From: Ilex aquifolium
Taxonomy: Eukaryota > Streptophyta > Magnoliopsida > Aquifoliales > Aquifoliaceae
Reading direction: 5' to 3'
Assembly: GCA_951799425.1 (NCBI GenBank)
Contig: OX637399.1
Location: 35,809,701 to 35,873,700, forward strand
Length of the DNA stretch: 64,000 nucleotides
Numbering within the stretch: the first letter of the stretch is position 1; each line of letters opens with the position of its first letter. A program made the translations under genes and the position numbers. Below are positions 48,234 to 61,913 of the stretch, piece after piece. The notes below the pieces were generated by a model. The model was not told the DNA's origin. It did not search any database and saw nothing but the letters and a program-made list of their open reading frames with translations.

Positions 48234-51200
48234 GTGGCGGGGAATGGCCAACTATACCAAACTTCCATCACAGTTTCGAACTTGTTAGAAGATGAATCAC
48301 CAATTTTGATCTCAATATATTGGTTAGGGTTTCAAGTTCTCTTTGCAATGCCGCAAGAATTAGCTCAATCCGAGTTCGGGAGAAAAAGTTATGTCGGATA
48401 TAATATTTCATTTTAAAGGAGGACTACTTATTACACAAAACTTGCGTTACAATAGAGCCCATGCTAGAGGTTTTTTCATGACTTTTGATGTGAATAAAAT
48501 GGTTAGGGATTGAAGAATTCTTTACAATGCCGCAAGAATCATCTTAATCAGAGACCGGAGCAAAAAGTTATGTCAGAAATACTGAAGATTGGGAAATTAC
48601 TTTTTTTTGCCTTGTGGAGGGGAATGGCCAACTATACCAAACTTCCATCACAGTTTCGAACTTGTTAGAAGATGAATCACCAATTTTGATCTCAATATAT
48701 TGGTTAGGGTTTCAAGTTCTTTTTGCAATGCCGCAAGAATTAGCTCAATCCGAGTTCGGGAGAAAGAGTTATGTCGGATATAATATTTCATTTTAAAGGA
48801 GGACTACTTATTACACAAAACTTGCGTTACAATAGAGTCCATGCTAGAGGTTTTTTCATGACTTTTGATGTGAATAAAATGGTTAGGGATTGAAGAATTC
48901 TTTACAATGCCGCAAGAATCATCTTAATCAGAGACCGGAGCAAAAAGTTATGTCAGAAATACTGAAGATTGGGAAATTACTTTTTTTTGCCTTGTGGAGG
49001 GGAATGGCCAACTATACCAAACTTCCATCACAATTTCGAACTTGTTAGAAGATGAATCACCAATTTTGATCTGAATATATTTGTTAGGGTTTCAAGTTCT
49101 CTTTCCAATGCCGTAAGTATTAGCTCAATCCGAGTTCGGGAGAAAGAGTTATGTCGGATATAATATTTCATTTTAAAGGAGGACTACTTATTACACAAAA
49201 CTTGCGTTACAATAGAGTCCATGCTAGAGGATTTTTCATGACTTTTGATGTGAATAAAATGGTTAGGGATTGACGAATTCTTTACAATGCCGCAAGAATC
49301 ATCTTAATCAGAGACCGGAGCAAAAAATTATGTCAGAAATACTGAAGATTGGGAAATTACTTTTTTTTGCCTTGTGGAGGGGAATGGCCAACTATACCAA
49401 ACTTCCATCAAGGTTTCGAACTTGTTAGAAGATGAATCACCAATTTTGATCTCAATATATTGGTTAGTGATTCAAGTTCTCTTTGCAATGCCGCAAGAAT
49501 TAGCTCAATCCGAGTTCGGGAGAAAGAGTTATGTCGGATATAATATTTCATTTTAAAGGAGGACTACTTATTACACAAAACTTGCATTACAATAGAGCCC
49601 ATGCTAGAGGTTTTTTCATGACTTTTGATGTGAATAAAATGGTTAGGGATTGAAGAATTCTTTACAATGCCGTAAGAATCATCTTAATCAGAGACCGGAG
49701 CAAAAAGTTATGTCAGAAATACTGAAGATTGGGAAATTATTTTTTTTTGCCTTGTGGAGGGGAATGGCCAACTATACCAAACTTCCATCACAGTTTCGAA
49801 CTTGTTAGAAGATGAATCACCAATTTTGATCTCAATATATTGGTTAGGGTTTCAAGTTCTTTTTGCAATGCCGCAAGAATTAGCTCAATCCGAGTTCGGG
49901 AGAAAGAGTTATGTCGGATATAATATTTCATTTTAAAGGAGGACTACTTATTACACAAAACTTGCGTTACAATAGAGTCCATGCTAGAGGTTTTTTCATG
50001 ACTTTTGATGTGAATAAAATGGTTAGGGATTGAAGAATTCTTTACAATGCCGCAAGAATCATCTTAATCAGAGACCGGAGCAAAAAGTTATGTCAAAAAT
50101 ACTGAAGATTGGGAAATTACTTTTTTTTGCCTTGTGGAGGGGAATGGCCAACTATACCAAACTTCCATCACAATTTCGAACTTGTTAGAAGATGAATCAC
50201 CAATTTTGATCTGAATATATTTGTTAGGGTTTCAAGTTCTCTTTGCAATGCCGTAAGTATTAGCTCAATCCGAGTTCGGGAGAAAGAGTTATGTCGGATA
50301 TAATATTTCATTTTAATGGAGGTCTACTTATTACACAAAACTTGCGTTACAATAGAGTCCATACTAGAGGATTTTTAATGACTTTTGATGTGAATAAAAT
50401 GGTTAGGGATTGAAGAATTCTTTACAATGCCGCAAGAATCATCTTAATCAGAGACCGGAGCAAAAAGTTATGTCAGAAATACTGAAGATTGGGAAATTAC
50501 TTTTTTTTGCCTTGTGGAGGGGAATGGCCAACTATACCAAACTTCCATCACAGTTTAGAACTTGTTAGAAGATGAATCACAAATTTTGATCTCAATATAT
50601 TGGTTAGGGTTTCAAGTTCTCTTTGCAATGCCGCAAGAATTAGCTCAATCCGAGTTCGGGAGAAAGAGTTATGTCGGATATAATATTTCATTTTAAAGGA
50701 GGACTACTTATTACACAAAACTTGCGTTACAATAGAGTCCATGCTAGAGGATTTTTAATGACTTTTGATGTGAATAAAATGGTTAGGGATTGAAGAATTC
50801 TTTACAATGCCGCAATAATCATCTTAATCAGAGACCGGAGCAAAAAGTTATGTCAGAAATACTGAAGATTGGGAAATTACTTTTTTTTGCCTTGTGGAGG
50901 GGAATGGCCAACTATACCAAACTTCCATCACAATTTCGAACTTGTTAGAAGATGAATCACCAATTTTGATCTGAATATATTTGTTAGGGTTTCAAGTTCT
51001 CTTTGCAATGCCGTAAGTATTAGCTCAATCCGAGTTCGGGAGAAAGAGTTATGTCGGATATAATATTTCATTTTAAAGGAGGACTACTTATTACACAAAA
51101 CTTGCGTTACAATAGAGTCCATGCTAGAGGATTTTTCATGACTTTTGATGTGAATAAAATGGTTAGGGATTGAAGAATTCTTTACAATGCCGCAAGAATC

Positions 51201-51273
51201 ATCTTAATCAGAGACCGGAGCAAAAAGTTATGTCAGAAATACTGAAGATTGGGAAATTACTTTTTTTTACCTT
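48234..51273. repeat. 8-monomer HOR of domain IV, copy 1 (AM-At-B-C-At-B-E-B), 3040 bp
   Basis: Monomers start at 48234, 48614, 48994, 49374, 49754, 50134, 50514 and 50894. Markers are C5 in AM, T108 in both At copies, GCATTAC and CGTAAGAATC after C, TGTCAAAAAT after the second At, GGTCTACTT and ATACTAGAGG in the sixth monomer, and GTTTAGAAC, CACAAATTTTG and CGCAATAATC in E. Private changes are TTTCCAATG at about 49105, TGACGAATTC at about 49274 and TTTTAATGGAGG at about 50317. Confidence 0.9.
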
Positions 51274-54200
51274 GTGGCGGGGAATGGCCAACTATACCAA
51301 ACTTCCATCACAGTTTCGAACTTGTTAGAAGATGAATCACCAATTTTGATCTCAATATATTGGTTAGGGTTTCAAGTTCTCTTTGCAATGCCGCAAGAAT
51401 TAGCTCAATCCGAGTTCGGGAGAAAAAGTTATGTCGGATATAATATTTCATTTTAAAGGAGGACTACTTATTACACAAAACTTGCGTTACAATAGAGCCC
51501 ATGCTAGAGGTTTTTTCATGACTTTTGATGTGAATAAAATGGTTAGGGATTGAAGAATTCTTTACAATGCCGCAAGAATCATCTTAATCAGAGACCGGAG
51601 CAAAAAGTTATGTCAGAAATACTGAAGATTGGGAAATTACTTTTTTTTGCCTTGTGGAGGGGAATGGCCAACTATACCAAACTTCCATCACAGTTTCGAA
51701 CTTGTTAGAAGATGAATCACCAATTTTGATCTCAATATATTGGTTAGGGTTTCAAGTTCTTTTTGCAATGCCGCAAGAATTAGCTCAATCCGAGTTCGGG
51801 AGAAAGAGTTATGTCGGATATAATATTTCATTTTAAAGGAGGACTACTTATTACACAAAACTTGCGTTACAATAGAGTCCATGCTAGAGGTTTTTTCATG
51901 ACTTTTGATGTGAATAAAATGGTTAGGGATTGAAGAATTCTTTACAATGCCGCAAGAATCATCTTAATCAGAGACCGGAGCAAAAAGTTATGTCAGAAAT
52001 ACTGAAGATTGGGAAATTACTTTTTTTTGCCTTGTGGAGGGGAATGGCCAACTATACCAAACTTCCATCACAATTTCGAACTTGTTAGAAGATGAATCAC
52101 CAATTTTGATCTGAATATATTTGTTAGGGTTTCAAGTTCTCTTTGCAATGCCGTAAGTATTAGCTCAATCCGAGTTCGGGAGAAAGAGTTATGTCGGATA
52201 TAATATTTCATTTTAAAGGAGGACTACTTATTACACAAAACTTGCGTTACAATAGAGTCCATGCTAGAGGATTTTTCATGACTTTTGATGTGAATAAAAT
52301 GGTTAGGGATTGAAGAATTCTTTACAATGCCGCAAGAATCATCTTAATCAGAGACCGGAGCAAAAAATTATGTCAGAAATACTGAAGATTGGGAAATTAC
52401 TTTTTTTTGCCTTGTGGAGGGGAATGGCCAACTATACCAAACTTCCATCAAGGTTTCGAACTTGTTAGAAGATGAATCACCAATTTTGATCTCAATATAT
52501 TGGTTAGTGATTCAAGTTCTCTTTGCAATGCCGCAAGAATTAGCTCAATCCGAGTTCGGGAGAAAGAGTTATGTCGGATATAATATTTCATTTTAAAGGA
52601 GGACTACTTATTACACAAAACTTGCATTACAATAGAGCCCATGCTAGAGGTTTTTTCATGACTTTTGATGTGAATAAAATGGTTAGGGATTGAAGAATTC
52701 TTTACAATGCCGTAAGAATCATCTTAATCAGAGACCGGAGCAAAAAGTTATGTCAGAAATACTGAAGATTGGGAAATTATTTTTTTTTGCCTTGTGGAGG
52801 GGAATGGCCAACTATACCAAACTTCCATCACAGTTTCGAACTTGTTAGAAGATGAATCACCAATTTTGATCTCAATATATTGGTTAGGGTTTCAAGTTCT
52901 TTTTGCAATGCCGCAAGAATTAGCTCAATCCGAGTTCAGGAGAAAGAGTTATGTCGGATATAATATTTCATTTTAAAGGAGGACTACTTATTACACAAAA
53001 CTTGCGTTACAATAGAGTCCATGCTAGAGGTTTTTTCATGACTTTTGATGTGAATAAAATGGTTAGGGATTGAAGAATTCTTTACAATGCCGCAAGAATC
53101 ATCTTAATCAGAGACCGGAGCAAAAAGTTATGTCAAAAATACTGAAGATTGGGAAATTACTTTTTTTTGCCTTGTGGAGGGGAATGGCCAACTATACCAA
53201 ACTTCCATCACAATTTCGAACTTGTTAGAAGATGAATCACCAATTTTGATCTGAATATATTTGTTAGGGTTTCAAGTTCTGTTTGCAATGCCGTAAGTAT
53301 TAGCTCAATCCGAGTTCGGGAGAAAGAGTTATGTCGGATATAATATTTCATTTTAAAGGAGGTCTACTTATTACACAAAACTTGCGTTACAATAGAGTCC
53401 ATACTAGAGGATTTTTAATGACTTTTGATGTGAATAAAATGGTTAGGGATTGAAGAATTCTTTACAATGCCGCAAGAATCATCTTAATCAGAGACCGGAG
53501 CAAAAAGTTATGTCAGAAATACTGAAGATTGGGAAATTACTTTTTTTTGCCTTGTGGAGGGGAATGGCCAACTATACCAAACTTCCATCACAGTTTAGAA
53601 CTTGTTAGAAGATGAATCACCAATTTTGATCTCAATATATTGGTTAGGGTTTCAAGTTCTCTTTGCAATGCCGCAAGAATTAGCTCAATCCGAGTTCGGG
53701 AGAAAGAGTTATGTCGGATATAATATTTCATTTTAAAGGAGGACTACTTATTACACAAAACTTGCGTTACAATAGAGTCCATGCTAGAGGATTTTTAATG
53801 ACTTTTGATGTGAATAAAATGGTTAGGGATTGAAGAATTCTTTACAATGCCGCAATAATCATCTTAATCAGAGACCGGAGCAAAAAGTTATGTCAGAAAT
53901 ACTGAAGATTGGGAAATTACTTTTTTTTGCCTTGTGGAGGGGAATGGCCAACTATACCAAACTTCCATCACAATTTCGAACTTGTTAGAAGATGAATCAC
54001 CAATTTTGATCTGAATATATTTGTTAGGGTTTCAAGTTCTCTTTGCAATGCCGTAAGTATTAGCTCAATCCGAGTTCGGGAGAAAGAGTTATGTCGGATA
54101 TAATATTTCATTTTAAAGGAGGACTACTTATTACACAAAACTTGCGTTACAATAGAGTCCATGCTAGAGGATTTTTCATGACTTTTGATGTGAATAAAAT

Positions 54201-54313
54201 GGTTAGGGATTGAAGAATTCTTTACAATGCCGCAAGAATCATCTTAATCAGAGACCGGAGCAAAAAGTTATGTCAGAAATACTGAAGATTGGGAAATTAC
54301 TTTTTTTTACCTT
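51274..54313. repeat. 8-monomer HOR of domain IV, copy 2, 3040 bp
   Basis: Same order as copy 1. The second At has GTTCAGGAG (G to A at 52938, a CpG change) and E keeps CACCAATTTTG. Both features are shared with the unit at 58874 but not with the adjacent copies. TTCTGTTTGC in the sixth monomer (53281) is private. Confidence 0.9.
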
Positions 54314-55833
54314 GTGGCGGGGAATGGCCAACTATACCAAACTTCCATCACAGTTTCGAACTTGTTAGAAGATGAATCACCAATTTTGATCTCAATATAT
54401 TGGTTAGGGTTTCAAGTTCTTTTTGCAATGCCGCAAGAATTAGCTCAATCCGAGTTCGGGAGAAAGAGTTATGTCGGATATAATATTTCATTTTAAAGGA
54501 GGACTACTTATTACACAAAACTTGCGTTACAATAGAGTCCATGCTAGAGGTTTTTTCATGACTTTTGATGTGAATAAAATGGTTAGGGATTGAAGAATTC
54601 TTTACAATGCCGCAAGAATCATCTTAATCAGAGACCGGAGCAAAAAGTTATGTCAAAAATACTGAAGATTGGGAAATTACTTTTTTTTGCCTTGTGGAGG
54701 GGAATGGCCAACTATACCAAACTTCCATCACAATTTCGAACTTGTTAGAAGATGAATCACCAATTTTGATCTGAATATATTTGTTAGGGTTTCAAGTTCT
54801 CTTTGCAATGCCGTAAGTATTAGCTCAATCCGAGTTCGGGAGAAAGAGTTATGTCGGATATAATATTTCATTTTAAAGGAGGTCTACTTATTACACAAAA
54901 CTTGCGTTACAATAGAGTCCATACTAGAGGATTTTTAATGACTTTTGATGTGAATAAAATGGTTAGGGATTGAAGAATTCTTTACAATGCCGCAAGAATC
55001 ATCTTAATCAGAGACCGGAGCAAAAAGTTATGTCAGAAATACTGAAGATTGGGAAATTACTTTTTTTTGCCTTGTGGAGGGGAATGGCCAACTATACCAA
55101 ACTTCCATCACAGTTTAGAACTTGTTAGAAGATGAATCACAAATTTTGATCTCAATATATTGGTTAGGGTTTCAAGTTCTCTTTGCAATGCCGCAAGAAT
55201 TAGCTCAATCCGAGTTCGGGAGAAAGAGTTATGTCGGATATAATATTTCATTTTAAAGGAGGACTACTTATTACACAAAACTTGCGTTACAATAGAGTCC
55301 ATGCTAGAGGATTTTTAATGACTTTTGATGTGAATAAAATGGTTAGGGATTGAAGAATTCTTTACAATGCCGCAATAATCATCTTAATCAGAGACCGGAG
55401 CAAAAAGTTATGTCAGAAATACTGAAGATTGGGAAATTACTTTTTTTTGCCTTGTGGAGGAGAATGGCCAACTATACCAAACTTCCATCACAATTTCGAA
55501 CTTGTTAGAAGATGAATCACCAATTTTGATCTGAATATATTTGTTAGGGTTTCAAGTTCTCTTTGCAATGCCGTAAGTATTAGCTCAATCCGAGTTCGGG
55601 AGAAAGAGTTATGTCGGATATAATATTTCATTTTAAAGGAGGACTACTTATTACACAAAACTTGCGTTACAATAGAGTCCATGCCAGAGGATTTTTCATG
55701 ACTTTTGATGTGAATAAAATGGTTAGGGATTGAAGAATTCTTTACAATGCCGCAAGAATCATCTTAATCAGAGACCGGAGCAAAAAGTTATGTCAGAAAT
55801 ACTGAAGATTGGGAAATTACTTTTTTTTACCTT
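54314..55833. repeat. 4-monomer derivative (AM/At-B-E-B), 1520 bp
   Basis: The first monomer is a hybrid. It opens as AM (GTGGCGG) but has the T108, G153, T225 and TGTCAAAAAT features of the second At of the 8-monomer unit. Four monomers (At-B-C and part of AM/At) are thus missing, exactly as in-register exchange between AM and the second At would give. The last B has GAGGAGAATGG (55461) and ATGCCAGAGG (55685). Confidence 0.88.
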
Positions 55834-57353
55834 GTGGCGGGGAATGGCCAACTATACCAAACTTCCATCACAGTTTCGAACTTGTTAGAAGATGAATCAC
55901 CAATTTTGATCTCAATATATTGGTTAGGGTTTCAAGTTCTCTTTGCAATGCCGCAAGAATTAGCTCAATCCGAGTTCGGGAGAAAAAGTTATGTCGGATA
56001 TAATATTTCATTTTAAAGGAGGACTACTTATTACACAAAACTTGCGTTACAATAGAGCCCATGCTAGAGGTTTTTTCATGACTTTTGATGTGAATAAAAT
56101 GGTTAGGGATTGAAGAATTCTTTACAATGCCGCAAGAATCATCTTAATCAGAGACCGGAGCAAAAAGTTATGTCAGAAATACTGAAGATTGGGAAATTAC
56201 TTTTTTTTGCCTTGTGGAGGGGAATGGCCAACTATACCAAACTTCCATCACAGTTTCGAACTTGTTAGAAGATGAATCACCAATTTTGATCTCAATATAT
56301 TGGTTAGGGTTTCAAGTTCTTTTTGCAATGCCGCAAGAATTAGCTCAATCCGAGTTCGGGAGAAAGAGTTATGTCGGATATAATATTTCATTTTAAAGGA
56401 GGACTACTTATTACACAAAACTTGCGTTACAATAGAGTCCATGCTAGAGGTTTTTTCATGACTTTTGATGTGAATAAAATGGTTAGGGATTGAAGAATTC
56501 TTTACAATGCCGCAAGAATCATCTTAATCAGAGACCGGAGCAAAAAGTTATGTCAGAAATACTGAAGATTGGGAAATTACTTTTTTTTGCCTTGTGGAGG
56601 GGAATGGCCAACTATACCAAACTTCCATCACAATTTCGAACTTGTTAGAAGATGAATCACCAATTTTGATCTGAATATATTTGTTAGGGTTTCAAGTTCT
56701 CTTTGCAATGCCGTAAGTATTAGCTCAATCCGAGTTCGGGAGAAAGAGTTATGTCGGATATAATATTTCATTTTAAAGGAGGACTACTTATTACACAAAA
56801 CTTGCGTTACAATAGAGTCCATGCTAGAGGATTTTTCATGACTTTTGATGTGAATAAAATGGTTAGGGATTGAAGAATTCTTTACAATGCCGCAAGAATC
56901 ATCTTAATCAGAGACCGGAGCAAAAAGTTATGTCAGAAATACTGAAGATTGGGAAATTACTTTTTTTTGCCTTGTGGAGGGGAATGGCCAACTATACCAA
57001 ACTTCCATCACAATTTCGAACTTGTTAGAAGATGAATCACCAATTTTGATCTGAATATATTTGTTAGGGTTTCAAGTTCTCTTTGCAATGCCGTAAGTAT
57101 TAGCTCAATCCGAGTTCGGGAGAAAGAGTTATGTCGGATATAATATTTCATTTTAAAGGAGGACTACTTATTACACAAAACTTGCGTTACAATAGAGTCC
57201 ATGCTAGAGGATTTTTCATGACTTTTGATGTGAATAAAATGGTTAGGGATTGAAGAATTCTTTACAATGCCGCAAGAATCATCTTAATCAGAGACCGGAG
57301 CAAAAAGTTATGTCAGAAATACTGAAGATTGGGAAATTACTTTTTTTTACCTT
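55834..57353. repeat. 4-monomer derivative (AM-At-B-B), 1520 bp
   Basis: AM, At and B are followed directly by a second B leading to AM. C, the second At, the sixth B and E of the 8-monomer unit are missing. The two adjacent B monomers (56594 and 56974) are otherwise not seen side by side in the window. Confidence 0.86.
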
Positions 57354-58873
57354 GTGGCGGGGAATGGCCAACTATACCAAACTTCCATCACAGTTTCGAA
57401 CTTGTTAGAAGATGAATCACCAATTTTGATCTCAATATATTGGTTAGGGTTTCAAGTTCTTTTTGCAATGCCGCAAGAATTAGCTCAATCCGAGTTCGGG
57501 AGAAAGAGTTATGTCGGATATAATATTTCATTTTAAAGGAGGACTACTTATTACACAAAACTTGCGTTACAATAGAGTCCATGCTAGAGGTTTTTTCATG
57601 ACTTTTGATGTGAATAAAATGGTTAGGGATTGAAGAATTCTTTACAATGCCGCAAGAATCATCTTAATCAGAGACCGGAGCAAAAAGTTATGTCAAAAAT
57701 ACTGAAGATTGGGAAATTACTTTTTTTTGCCTTGTGGAGGGGAATGGCCAACTATACCAAACTTCCATCACAATTTCGAACTTGTTAGAAGATGAATCAC
57801 CAATTTTGATCTGAATATATTTGTTAGGGTTTCAAGTTCTCTTTGCAATGCCGTAAGTATTAGCTCAATCCGAGTTCGGGAGAAAGAGTTATGTCGGATA
57901 TAATATTTCATTTTAAAGGAGGTCTACTTATTACACAAAACTTGCGTTACAATAGAGTCCATACTAGAGGATTTTTAATGACTTTTGATGTGAATAAAAT
58001 GGTTAGGGATTGAAGAATTCTTTACAATGCCGCAAGAATCATCTTAATCAGAGACCGGAGCAAAAAGTTATGTCAGAAATACTGAAGATTGGGAAATTAC
58101 TTTTTTTTGCCTTGTGGAGGGGAATGGCCAACTATACCAAACTTCCATCACAGTTTAGAACTTGTTAGAAGATGAATCACAAATTTTGATCTCAATATAT
58201 TGGTTAGGGTTTCAAGTTCTCTTTGCAATGCCGCAAGAATTAGCTCAATCCGAGTTCGGGAGAAAGAGTTATGTCGGATATAATATTTCATTTTAAAGGA
58301 GGACTACTTATTACACAAAACTTGCGTTACAATAGAGTCCATGCTAGAGGATTTTTAATGACTTTTGATGTGAATAAAATGGTTAGGGATTGAAGAATTC
58401 TTTACAATGCCGCAATAATCATCTTAATCAGAGACCGGAGCAAAAAGTTATGTCAGAAATACTGAAGATTGGGAAATTACTTTTTTTTGCCTTGTGGAGG
58501 AGAATGGCCAACTATACCAAACTTCCATCACAATTTCGAACTTGTTAGAAGATGAATCACCAATTTTGATCTGAATATATTTGTTAGGGTTTCAAGTTCT
58601 CTTTGCAATGCCGTAAGTATTAGCTCAATCCGAGTTCGGGAGAAAGAGTTATGTCGGATATAATATTTCATTTTAAAGGAGGACTACTTATTACACAAAA
58701 CTTGCGTTACAATAGAGTCCATGCCAGAGGATTTTTCATGACTTTTGATGTGAATAAAATGGTTAGGGATTGAAGAATTCTTTACAATGCCGCAAGAATC
58801 ATCTTAATCAGAGACCGGAGCAAAAAGTTATGTCAGAAATACTGAAGATTGGGAAATTACTTTTTTTTACCTT
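57354..58873. repeat. 4-monomer derivative (AM/At-B-E-B), second copy, 1520 bp
   Basis: Repeats 54314-55833, including the AM/At hybrid and the GAGGAGAATGG (58501) and ATGCCAGAGG (58725) changes, exactly 3040 bp downstream. The duplicated tract also covers the following AM, At and B monomers (55834-56973 versus 58874-60013). Confidence 0.9.
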
Positions 58874-61800
58874 GTGGCGGGGAATGGCCAACTATACCAA
58901 ACTTCCATCACAGTTTCGAACTTGTTAGAAGATGAATCACCAATTTTGATCTCAATATATTGGTTAGGGTTTCAAGTTCTCTTTGCAATGCCGCAAGAAT
59001 TAGCTCAATCCGAGTTCGGGAGAAAAAGTTATGTCGGATATAATATTTCATTTTAAAGGAGGACTACTTATTACACAAAACTTGCGTTACAATAGAGCCC
59101 ATGCTAGAGGTTTTTTCATGACTTTTGATGTGAATAAAATGGTTAGGGATTGAAGAATTCTTTACAATGCCGCAAGAATCATCTTAATCAGAGACCGGAG
59201 CAAAAAGTTATGTCAGAAATACTGAAGATTGGGAAATTACTTTTTTTTGCCTTGTGGAGGGGAATGGCCAACTATACCAAACTTCCATCACAGTTTCGAA
59301 CTTGTTAGAAGATGAATCACCAATTTTGATCTCAATATATTGGTTAGGGTTTCAAGTTCTTTTTGCAATGCCGCAAGAATTAGCTCAATCCGAGTTCGGG
59401 AGAAAGAGTTATGTCGGATATAATATTTCATTTTAAAGGAGGACTACTTATTACACAAAACTTGCGTTACAATAGAGTCCATGCTAGAGGTTTTTTCATG
59501 ACTTTTGATGTGAATAAAATGGTTAGGGATTGAAGAATTCTTTACAATGCCGCAAGAATCATCTTAATCAGAGACCGGAGCAAAAAGTTATGTCAGAAAT
59601 ACTGAAGATTGGGAAATTACTTTTTTTTGCCTTGTGGAGGGGAATGGCCAACTATACCAAACTTCCATCACAATTTCGAACTTGTTAGAAGATGAATCAC
59701 CAATTTTGATCTGAATATATTTGTTAGGGTTTCAAGTTCTCTTTGCAATGCCGTAAGTATTAGCTCAATCCGAGTTCGGGAGAAAGAGTTATGTCGGATA
59801 TAATATTTCATTTTAAAGGAGGACTACTTATTACACAAAACTTGCGTTACAATAGAGTCCATGCTAGAGGATTTTTCATGACTTTTGATGTGAATAAAAT
59901 GGTTAGGGATTGAAGAATTCTTTACAATGCCGCAAGAATCATCTTAATCAGAGACCGGAGCAAAAAATTATGTCAGAAATACTGAAGATTGGGAAATTAC
60001 TTTTTTTTGCCTTGTGGAGGGGAATGGCCAACTATACCAAACTTCCATCAAGGTTTCGAACTTGTTAGAAGATGAATCACCAATTTTGATCTCAATATAT
60101 TGGTTAGTGATTCAAGTTCTCTTTGCAATGCCGCAAGAATTAGCTCAATCCGAGTTCGGGAGAAAGAGTTATGTCGGATATAATATTTCATTTTAAAGGA
60201 GGACTACTTATTACACAAAACTTGCATTACAATAGAGCCCATGCTAGAGGTTTTTTCATGACTTTTGATGTGAATAAAATGGTTAGGGATTGAAGAATTC
60301 TTTACAATGCCGTAAGAATCATCTTAATCAGAGACCGGAGCAAAAAGTTATGTCAGAAATACTGAAGATTGGGAAATTATTTTTTTTTGCCTTGTGGAGG
60401 GGAATGGCCAACTATACCAAACTTCCATCACAGTTTCGAACTTGTTAGAAGATGAATCACCAATTTTGATCTCAATATATTGGTTAGGGTTTCAAGTTCT
60501 TTTTGCAATGCCGCAAGAATTAGCTCAATCCGAGTTCAGGAGAAAGAGTTATGTCGGATATAATATTTCATTTTAAAGGAGGACTACTTATTACACAAAA
60601 CTTGCGTTACAATAGAGTCCATGCTAGAGGTTTTTTCATGACTTTTGATGTGAATAAAATGGTTAGGGATTGAAGAATTCTTTACAATGCCGCAAGAATC
60701 ATCTTAATCAGAGACCGGAGCAAAAAGTTATGTCAAAAATACTGAAGATTGGGAAATTACTTTTTTTTGCCTTGTGGAGGGGAATGGCCAACTATACCAA
60801 ACTTCCATCACAATTTCGAACTTGTTAGAAGATGAATCACCAATTTTGATCTGAATATATTTGTTAGGGTTTCAAGTTCTCTTTGCAATGCCGTAAGTAT
60901 TAGCTCAATCCGAGTTCGGGAGAAAGAGTTATGTCGGATATAATATTTCATTTTAAAGGAGGTCTACTTATTACACAAAACTTGCGTTACAATAGAGTCC
61001 ATGCTAGAGGATTTTTAATGACTTTTGATGTGAATAAAATGGTTAGGGATTGAAGAATTCTTTACAATGCCGCAAGAATCATCTTAATCAGAGACCGGAG
61101 CAAAAAGTTATGTCAGAAATACTGAAGATTGGGAAATTACTTTTTTTTGCCTTGTGGAGGGGAATGGCCAACTATACCAAACTTCCATCACAGTTTAGAA
61201 CTTGTTAGAAGATGAATCACCAATTTTGATCTCAATATATTGGTTAGGGTTTCAAGTTCTCTTTGCAATGCCGCAAGAATTAGCTCAATCCGAGTTCGGG
61301 AGAAAGAGTTATGTCGGATATAATATTTCATTTTAAAGGAGGACTACTTATTACACAAAACTTGCGTTACAATAGAGTCCATGCTAGAGGATTTTTAATG
61401 ACTTTTGATGTGAATAAAATGGTTAGGGATTGAAGAATTCTTTACAATGCCGCAATAATCATCTTAATCAGAGACCGGAGCAAAAAGTTATGTCAGAAAT
61501 ACTGAAGATTGGGAAATTACTTTTTTTTGCCTTGTGGAGGGGAATGGCCAACTATACCAAACTTCCATCACAATTTCGAACTTGTTAGAAGATGAATCAC
61601 CAATTTTGATCTGAATATATTTGTTAGGGTTTCAAGTTCTCTTTGCAATGCCGTAAGTATTAGCTCAATCCGAGTTCGGGAGAAAGAGTTATGTCGGATA
61701 TAATATTTCATTTTAAAGGAGGACTACTTATTACACAAAACTTGCGTTACAATAGAGTCCATGCTAGAGGATTTTTCATGACTTTTGATGTGAATAAAAT

Positions 61801-61913
61801 GGTTAGGGATTGAAGAATTCTTTACAATGCCGCAAGAATCATCTTAATCAGAGACCGGAGCAAAAAGTTATGTCAGAAATACTGAAGATTGGGAAATTAC
61901 TTTTTTTTACCTT
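58874..61913. repeat. 8-monomer HOR of domain IV, copy 3, 3040 bp
   Basis: Complete AM-At-B-C-At-B-E-B unit. It shares GTTCAGGAG (60538) and CACCAATTTTG in E with copy 2, 7600 bp to the left. The sixth monomer has GGTCTACTT but ATGCTAGAGG rather than ATACTAGAGG. Confidence 0.9.
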
